This document shows positions 58,408 to 64,000 of a stretch of 64,000 nucleotides of DNA, one piece after another; position 1 is the first letter of the stretch; each line of letters opens with the position of its first letter. The DNA comes from DATGMP01 sp035293565 (GTDB lineage: Bacteria > Pseudomonadota > Alphaproteobacteria > BOG-932 > Roseiterribacteraceae). The position numbers and the translations under genes were made by a program. Location: NCBI GenBank assembly GCA_035293565.1, contig DATGMP010000023.1:60515-124514 (forward strand). The letters are read 5' to 3'. The notes beneath the pieces were generated by a model. That model ran no database searches and had not been told where the DNA came from. It saw only the letters and a list, made by a program, of their open reading frames with translations.

Positions 58408-59553
58408 ATGGTAAGCCGGCGCGTCGTCGGATCGGTGTTGATTTTGGGCGTCGCAGGGTTCTTGGGTTGGCGCCTGCTGCACCATTCGGGTGACGGCAAG
58501 CAAGCGCCGCCGGCGGTACCGGTCGTTGCGGGCAAGGCTTCCGCCAAGGACATGCCGGTCCTGATTCGCGGGCTTGGCACGGTCCAGGCCTACAACACGG
58601 TCATGGTGAAAAGCCGCGTCGACGGGCAGATCACGCAGGTCCTGTTCAATGAAGGCCAGGAAGTGCAAGCCGATCAGCCGCTCTTCCAGATCGATCCGCG
58701 TCCATTTCAGGCGGCGCTCGACCAGGCCCAAGCCAACCTCCAGAAAGATCAGGCGCAGCTCGATGGCGCGCGGCTGGACCTCGCTCGTTACGGCAAGCTC
58801 GTAGGACCCGGGTTCCAGACGCGACAGAGCTATGACGATCAGAAGGCCTTGGTCGGTCAGCTGGAGGGGGCGACCAAAGCGGATCAGGCGGCGATCGAGA
58901 CCAGCAGGCTCAATCTTGATTATGCCGTCGTCAAATCGCCCATTACGGGCCGCACCGGGGCGAGGCTCGTGGATATCGGCAATTTCGTGCAGGCGAGCCA
59001 GGGCACGAATCTGGTAACAGTGACGCAGATGAAGCCGATCTTCGTGACCTTCACGGTGCCGCAGGAGAATCTCGACTCGATCCGGCAAGCCGAAGCCGCG
59101 GGGCCTTTGACGGTGGAGGCCTATGCGGGTGACGACAAGACGTTGCTTGGGACCGGCAAGCTGACGCTCATCAATAATCAGGTCGACACGACGACCGGCA
59201 CGATCCAGCTCAAGGCGACCTTCGCCAATGACGACGAGAGGCTCTGGCCCGGATCCTTCATCAACGCGCACCTGATAATGTCGATCCGCAAGAACGCAGT
59301 CACCGTGCCGGCGCAAGCGGTCATGCAAGGGCCGAATGGCACGTTCGCCTATGTGATCAAGCCCGATGACACGGTACAGCAGACCGACGTGAAGGTGGCG
59401 GCCACGCAGGATGGCCTTGCCGTCATCGACAGCGGCCTGAAGGCTGGCGACGCGGTGGTGGTCGACGGTCAATACCGACTCACCAACGGCAGCAAGATCA
59501 AGATCGACAGCGCGCCGGCGCAGCAAAAGCAGGCGAGCGCCGTCGGCCCATGA
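58408..59553 (+). CDS. RND efflux periplasmic adaptor (MdtA-like)
   Basis: The product is 381 aa. N-terminal anchor (RVVGSVLILGVAGFLGWRLL), then the adaptor hairpin and lipoyl halves (GTVQAYNTVMVKSRVDGQIT; YAVVKSPITGRTGARLVDIG) and C-terminal barrel. It links the inner-membrane pump at 59550 to an outer-membrane channel not seen here. GGGAG sets the ATG at 58408. Confidence 0.9.
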   Translation: MVSRRVVGSVLILGVAGFLGWRLLHHSGDGKQAPPAVPVVAGKASAKDMPVLIRGLGTVQAYNTVMVKSRVDGQITQVLFNEGQEVQADQPLFQIDPRPFQAALDQAQANLQKDQAQLDGARLDLARYGKLVGPGFQTRQSYDDQKALVGQLEGATKADQAAIETSRLNLDYAVVKSPITGRTGARLVDIGNFVQASQGTNLVTVTQMKPIFVTFTVPQENLDSIRQAEAAGPLTVEAYAGDDKTLLGTGKLTLINNQVDTTTGTIQLKATFANDDERLWPGSFINAHLIMSIRKNAVTVPAQAVMQGPNGTFAYVIKPDDTVQQTDVKVAATQDGLAVIDSGLKAGDAVVVDGQYRLTNGSKIKIDSAPAQQKQASAVGP

Positions 59554-62500
59554 ACATCTCCGAAATCTTCATCCGCCGTCCGATCGCGACATCACTCTTG
59601 ATGGCGGGGATTCTGATCTTCGGCGCCGCCAGCTATCCTCTGCTGCCCGTATCCGCGCTGCCGAGCGTCGACTTCCCGACCATCATGGTCACGGCTCAGC
59701 TTCCCGGCGCGAGTCCCGACACGATGGCTTCCTCGGTCGCGACGCCGCTCGAGCAGCAATTCGCCGCGATCCCGGGCCTGGCGCAGATGACCTCGACCAG
59801 CGGGCTGGGCCAGACCACGATCAACCTACAGTTCGAGCTGTCGCGGAACATCGACGGGGCGGCTCAGGACGTGCAGACGGCGATCAACGCCGCCGGCGGC
59901 CTGTTGCCCAAAGATCTTCCCAACCCGCCGACCTACAAGAAGACCAACCCTGCCGAGCGGTCGATCCTGATCTACGCCGTCTATTCGGACTCGGTTCCGA
60001 TCTACAAGGTCGACGACTACGCCTTCACGATTCTCGCACAGAAGATCTCGTCGGTTCCAGGCGTGGCGGAAGTGGATGTCGCCGGGCAGCAGCATTATGC
60101 GGCCCATATCCAAGTCAATCCCGGTGCGCTTGCGTCGCGCGGCATCGCGCTCGAGGATGTTCGAAACGCGCTGAATGCCGCAACGCTCGACGAGCCCAAG
60201 GGGAATCTAGAGGGACCGCATCAGGCCTTCACGATCGACACCAACGATCAGCTCTTCGACGCGCAGGGATTTCGCAATGTCATTGTGGCCTACCGCAACG
60301 GCGCCCCGGTGCGCCTGGGGGATGTGGGCCGGGTGATCGATTCCTCGCAGCTGCCGCGGACCGGCGCCTGGTACGGAAAGACTCAGGCCGAGCTGCTGCT
60401 GATCCGCAGGCAGGCCGGCGCCAATACGATCGAGACGGTCGATCGCATCAAGGCGATGATGCCGCTGCTGCGCGCCTCGATACCGCCTTCGATCAATGTC
60501 GAGCTGGTGTCGGACCGGTCGCAGTCGATCAGCGCATCGGTGGCGGATGTCCAATTCACGCTCGTGATCACGATCTCCCTGGTCGTGATGGTCATCTTCC
60601 TCTTCTTGAGAACTCTGTGGGCGACGGTCATTCCGTCGATCACGGTCCCGCTGTCGCTCGTCGCGACGTTCGGCATCATGTATGGGCTAGGCTACAGCCT
60701 GGATAATCTGTCGCTGATGGGAATGACGATCGCCGTCGGTTTCGTCGTCGACGATGCGATCGTGATGATCGAGAACATCGTCCGCCACATCGAGGATGGC
60801 GAGAAGCCTTTCGAAGCGGCGATCAAAGGCGCCGGACAGATCGGTTTCACGATCATCTCGATCACGCTCTCCCTGGTGGCGGTATTCATACCGTTGCTCT
60901 TTATGGCGGGCATCGTAGGGCGCCTCTTTCGCGAATTCGCCATGACGGTCACGGCGGCCGTAATCGTGTCCGGATTCGTGGCGCTCACGCTCACGCCTGT
61001 CATGTGCTCGCTATTCCTAAAGCCGGAGAAGGGCAGGAAACACAGCCGCTTCTATATGGCGGCGGAGAATTTCTTCGATCGCGTCCTCGCCGCATATGAC
61101 CGCGGCCTTAAATGGGTCTTTCGGCACCAGCTGCCGACGTTGCTCTTCACGCTCGCCCTCATCGTCGTTACGGGCATCCTTTACGTGACGATCCCGAAGG
61201 GCTTCTTCCCCGAGCAGGACACCGGCTTCATCTTCGGCCAGGCCGAAGCGCGCGAGGACATCTCATTCACGGCAATGGCGGCGCTGGAGCAGCGATTCGC
61301 GGAGGTCATTCAGACCGATCCCGCGGTCGCGGCGGTGGTGGGTTTCGTCGGCGCGACGGGCGGCAACTCCGCGGAAAACTCCGCGCGCATGTTCATCCAG
61401 CTCAAGGATTTCGCCCATAGGCACGAGACAGCGCAGGAGATCATCCAGCGGCTGAGGCCCAAAGTGGCCGAGATCCCGGGCGCAAAATACTTTCTGCAGG
61501 CGGCCCAGGACGTCACCGTCGGCGCGCGGATGACACAGACCGAATATCAGTACACGCTCACAGACACCGATACCGAGGAGCTGAATCACTGGGCGCCGAT
61601 CATCCAGCAAGGCATGCAGAAGATGCCCGAGCTACAGGATGTCGCGACCGACCAGCAGATCGCGGCGCCGCATATCGCGGTCGACATCGACCGCGATGCC
61701 GCCTACCGGATGGGGCTGTCGCTGGCGTCGATCGACCAGACTCTCTACGACGCCTTTGGTCAGCGTGAGGTCGCGACCATTTACAGCTCGGCCAGCCAGT
61801 ACAAAGTGATTCTCGAGGTCGAGCCGCAATTCCAGAACGACCCTGCCGCGCTGGAGAGGATTTATGTGCCGAATGGCGGCGGCGGGCAGGTCCCGTTGAG
61901 CGCCGTCGCGCACTTCACGAACAAGATCGAGCCGCTGACGGTGAATCACCAGGGACAGTTCCCCGCCGTCACCTTGTCCTTCAACGTCAGCCCCGGCGCC
62001 TCGCTCGGGCAGGCCGTCGACGACATCCAGGCGTTACAGGCTCGGCTCCACACGCCGGTGACTTTGCAGGGTTCATTTCAAGGCAACGCGCAGGCCTTCC
62101 AGTCGTCGCTTGCGTCGACACCGATGCTGATCGCGGCCGCGATTCTCGTCGTCTATATCATCCTCGGCATGCTCTATGAGAGCTATATCCACCCGATCAC
62201 GATCCTGTCGGCGCTGCCCTCGGCCGGGGTGGGCGCGCTCATCATGCTGATATTGTTCGGTTATGACCTCAGCGTTATCGCCATCATCGGCATCATTCTT
62301 CTGATCGGCATCGTCAAAAAGAACGCGATCATGATGATCGATTTCGCGCTGGAGGCCGAACGCAACGACGGCAAAAGTCCGCTCGACGCGATCCACGAGG
62401 CCTGCCTTCTCCGCTTCCGTCCGATCATGATGACGACGATGTCGGCGTTGTTCGGCGGATTGCCGCTTGCGCTCGGCGCCGGCGCAGGATCGGAGCTTCG

Positions 62501-62675
62501 GCGGCCGATGGGGATCGCGATCGTGGGCGGCTTGCTCGTCTCGCAGGTCCTGACGCTCTACACCACTCCGGTCGTTTATCTCTATCTCGATCGGGTGAGC
62601 CATTGGCTGTCGCGGCACGGTCTGAAGACCGGACTCAGTCGCGCCCCAGCCGAAGCGCGCGAGGCTGCGGAATGA
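59550..62675 (+). CDS. RND multidrug efflux permease (MdtB/MdtC/AcrB family)
   Basis: The product is 1041 aa, the full RND length. Proton-relay aspartates are in VGFVVDDAIVMIENI in TM4, the N-terminus is FIRRPIATSLLMAGILIFGA, and the second half repeats the plan with LLIGIVKKNAIMMIDFALEA. Coupled to the adaptor and to MarR by ATGA overlaps. Exports drugs or bile-like compounds; substrate unknown. Confidence 0.93.
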   Translation: MNISEIFIRRPIATSLLMAGILIFGAASYPLLPVSALPSVDFPTIMVTAQLPGASPDTMASSVATPLEQQFAAIPGLAQMTSTSGLGQTTINLQFELSRNIDGAAQDVQTAINAAGGLLPKDLPNPPTYKKTNPAERSILIYAVYSDSVPIYKVDDYAFTILAQKISSVPGVAEVDVAGQQHYAAHIQVNPGALASRGIALEDVRNALNAATLDEPKGNLEGPHQAFTIDTNDQLFDAQGFRNVIVAYRNGAPVRLGDVGRVIDSSQLPRTGAWYGKTQAELLLIRRQAGANTIETVDRIKAMMPLLRASIPPSINVELVSDRSQSISASVADVQFTLVITISLVVMVIFLFLRTLWATVIPSITVPLSLVATFGIMYGLGYSLDNLSLMGMTIAVGFVVDDAIVMIENIVRHIEDGEKPFEAAIKGAGQIGFTIISITLSLVAVFIPLLFMAGIVGRLFREFAMTVTAAVIVSGFVALTLTPVMCSLFLKPEKGRKHSRFYMAAENFFDRVLAAYDRGLKWVFRHQLPTLLFTLALIVVTGILYVTIPKGFFPEQDTGFIFGQAEAREDISFTAMAALEQRFAEVIQTDPAVAAVVGFVGATGGNSAENSARMFIQLKDFAHRHETAQEIIQRLRPKVAEIPGAKYFLQAAQDVTVGARMTQTEYQYTLTDTDTEELNHWAPIIQQGMQKMPELQDVATDQQIAAPHIAVDIDRDAAYRMGLSLASIDQTLYDAFGQREVATIYSSASQYKVILEVEPQFQNDPAALERIYVPNGGGGQVPLSAVAHFTNKIEPLTVNHQGQFPAVTLSFNVSPGASLGQAVDDIQALQARLHTPVTLQGSFQGNAQAFQSSLASTPMLIAAAILVVYIILGMLYESYIHPITILSALPSAGVGALIMLILFGYDLSVIAIIGIILLIGIVKKNAIMMIDFALEAERNDGKSPLDAIHEACLLRFRPIMMTTMSALFGGLPLALGAGAGSELRRPMGIAIVGGLLVSQVLTLYTTPVVYLYLDRVSHWLSRHGLKTGLSRAPAEAREAAE

Positions 62676-63169
62676 TCGGGCGTCGAACGGGCCAGGGCGC
62701 GAGAGCGGGCCTTGCGACGGCGCCAGGAGCGGAAGTGCGGCGCACGCTGGGATTCCTTCTGCAGGATTCGGCGCGTCTGATCCGTCGCCGCTTCATCGCG
62801 CGTGCTCGAGAGGCCGACCTTCCATTGAATCATTCCGAGACGTCGGTCCTGCAGCACGTCGCGCACGACCAGGGTGTCACGCAGGCAAAACTCGCCGCTC
62901 AGCTCGATATCGAGCCCATAACGCTGGTCCGGCTCCTCGACCGGCTTGAGGAGTTGGGGTTAATCGAGCGGCGCTCGCATCCCAATGATCGGCGTTCCTG
63001 GACGATTTGGCTGACCAAGGTCGCACGCCCGATGCTGGATCGCATCGAGGTTATTCGCCTCGCAGTGCGCGCCGAGGCCTTGGACGGATTCTCCAGGGCT
63101 GAGCAAGAGGCTCTTACGGACGCGCTCGTTCGCCTGCGTGCGAACCTCGCATCGAAAACGGAGGTTTAG
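62672..63169 (+). CDS. MarR family transcriptional regulator
   Basis: The product is 165 aa. The winged helix is clear: TSVLQHVAHDQGVTQAKLAA, then LDIEPITLVRLLDRLEELGL and RRSHPNDRRSWTIWLT. Coupled by ATGA to the efflux permease, so it most likely regulates that pump. Confidence 0.88.
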   Translation: MIGRRTGQGARAGLATAPGAEVRRTLGFLLQDSARLIRRRFIARAREADLPLNHSETSVLQHVAHDQGVTQAKLAAQLDIEPITLVRLLDRLEELGLIERRSHPNDRRSWTIWLTKVARPMLDRIEVIRLAVRAEALDGFSRAEQEALTDALVRLRANLASKTEV

Positions 63170-63657
63170 GACGCGAGGAGCCTTTTGGCTTCCTGCGCGC
63201 GGTCGCCGTGCCCGCGCTCCTCCTTGCCGTTCTGGCGGAGCAGCCTCGCCGCTTCCTCATCACCGATCGAAGAAGCCCAACCCTCATAGAGGGCTTCGCC
63301 GCCGATCTCGCCCTGGATGATGCCGTCCAGCATCTCCTGCGATAGCACGAGGCCCTGCGGCATCATGTAGTAAGGGTTATCGCTCGGCTCCGGCGGCGGA
63401 AATTCCTCGCCGAAGAGCAGCTTGATCACCCGGCTCACGCGATGCGCGTGACCCAACTCCTCCTGGCCGCTTTTGCCGAGAAGGGTCTTGATCGCATCGG
63501 TGGGCGCCGCATCCGAGAGCGCCCGATAGAAGCCCTGGCCGGCTGCTTCGAGCAGCACCATGACCTTGAAATCCTCGAGCGTCGGGCTCTTGACGGTATA
63601 GATGTAAGTTGAAGCTTCGGTCGCGTTCTTGGGCATGGTCGCTGACAGCTCGATCAT
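63166..63657 (-). CDS. ferritin-like / rubrerythrin-type diiron protein
   Basis: The product is 163 aa. Four-helix ferritin-like bundle with VMVLLEAAGQGFYRAL, EELGHAHRV, IQGEIGGEALYEGW and EERGHGDRA supplying Glu and His iron ligands. Could store iron or reduce peroxide. GAGG precedes the ATG at 63657. Confidence 0.78.
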   Translation of the reverse strand: MIELSATMPKNATEASTYIYTVKSPTLEDFKVMVLLEAAGQGFYRALSDAAPTDAIKTLLGKSGQEELGHAHRVSRVIKLLFGEEFPPPEPSDNPYYMMPQGLVLSQEMLDGIIQGEIGGEALYEGWASSIGDEEAARLLRQNGKEERGHGDRAQEAKRLLAS

Positions 63658-63772
63658 GGGCGGCCTCGATGTCGGGGTGGCACAAGCACCTCCTATACGC
63701 TTCGCCCACCTGATTCCTTCCCTGGATGAACATTCGGCCAGAATCGGCTATTGAAAGGCGGCGGAGGGTGCG

Positions 63773-64000
63773 ATGGCGAAGACTGCGGACTATGGTTTGG
63801 GCAAGTTCACCTTCCCACGCGGCTGGTTCATGGTCGCGGAGGCGAGCGAGCTGGACAAGGGCCCGATCGGGGTGAGGTTCTTCGGGCGCGATTTCGCGCT
63901 CTATCGGGGCAAGAGCGGCCGGGTGGTCATGCTCGACGCCTATTGCCCGCACATGGGCACGCACCTGGCCAAGAACACCTCGTCCTATGTGGTTCGGGAC
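63773..64000 (+). CDS. Rieske [2Fe-2S] domain protein (cut by window edge)
   Basis: GGAGGG precedes the ATG. Seventy-six codons are visible. After KFTFPRGWFMVAEASELDKG comes the first half of a Rieske site, CPHMGTHL. It is probably the N-terminus of an oxygenase alpha subunit. The 3' end and second iron-ligand motif lie beyond the window. Confidence 0.8.
   Translation, partial: MAKTADYGLGKFTFPRGWFMVAEASELDKGPIGVRFFGRDFALYRGKSGRVVMLDAYCPHMGTHLAKNTSSYVVRD

Noticed and set aside
1..64000. CRISPR array
   Set aside because: No regularly spaced direct repeats seen anywhere; repeats present are scattered palindromes.

Overview
The window is GC-rich chromosomal DNA, most likely from an alphaproteobacterium. 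Lineage markers are DUF1489 and DUF2852 genes, a gene-transfer-agent (GTA)-like order of tail genes, and a long leader in front of an ornithine/lysine decarboxylase gene. I cannot name a genus from sequence alone.

Positions 1-16.9 kb are ordinary chromosome. From the left edge they hold: a truncated secreted protein with a heme-type CxxCH motif; a flavin-reductase-like gene divergent from a TetR regulator; a periplasmic binding protein for branched-chain-type substrates; a second TetR regulator with two matching palindromic operators; a DUF2852 gene, a small secreted protein, a ferredoxin and a short-chain dehydrogenase; a livHMGF-type ABC transporter operon; an ornithine/lysine decarboxylase behind a leader that carries a 49-residue Arg/Pro-rich small ORF; an NTF2-like protein; glutathione peroxidase; DUF1489; a DUF6602-like gene; MaeB malic enzyme; tRNA-Leu(GAG); and lipB.

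Positions 16.9-49 kb are a siphovirus-like prophage. It has an S24 repressor, two divergent early promoters with matching operator sequence, terminase, portal, protease, capsid, connectors, tail tube, a probable -1 frameshift tail chaperone, tape measure, the DUF2460 / DUF2163 / NlpC-P60 / megatron tail-tip block seen in GTAs, and a lysis cluster. I see no integrase, excisionase or replication gene, and the endolysin is broken by an apparent 1-base deletion, so the element looks defective or domesticated. It carries cargo: a pair of AT-richer membrane glycosyltransferase-like genes, a chimeric LamG / nucleoside-hydrolase-like secreted protein, a lipoprotein, and two toxin-immunity-like cassettes.

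The most interesting system is a set of three genes (35409, 46456, 51283). They share an N-terminal block around ARAL-x3-DL and, in two of them, a PRDE-x-GRWT hinge. Their C-terminal domains are unrelated or divergent; two look like PD-(D/E)XK nucleases. Each is followed at once by a small gene that looks like an immunity protein. Two sit inside the prophage (one within the tail operon, one after the lysis genes). The third, with its own AT-rich promoter, separates two reverse-transsulfuration genes (cystathionine lyase/synthase-like and cystathionine beta-synthase-like).

Positions 49.4-64 kb return to chromosome: a GNAT acetyltransferase, the PLP-dependent transsulfuration genes, a TPR-methyltransferase, two small unknown genes, an FAD-dependent dehydrogenase, an RND efflux pair with a MarR regulator, a ferritin-like protein, and the start of a Rieske protein cut by the right edge.
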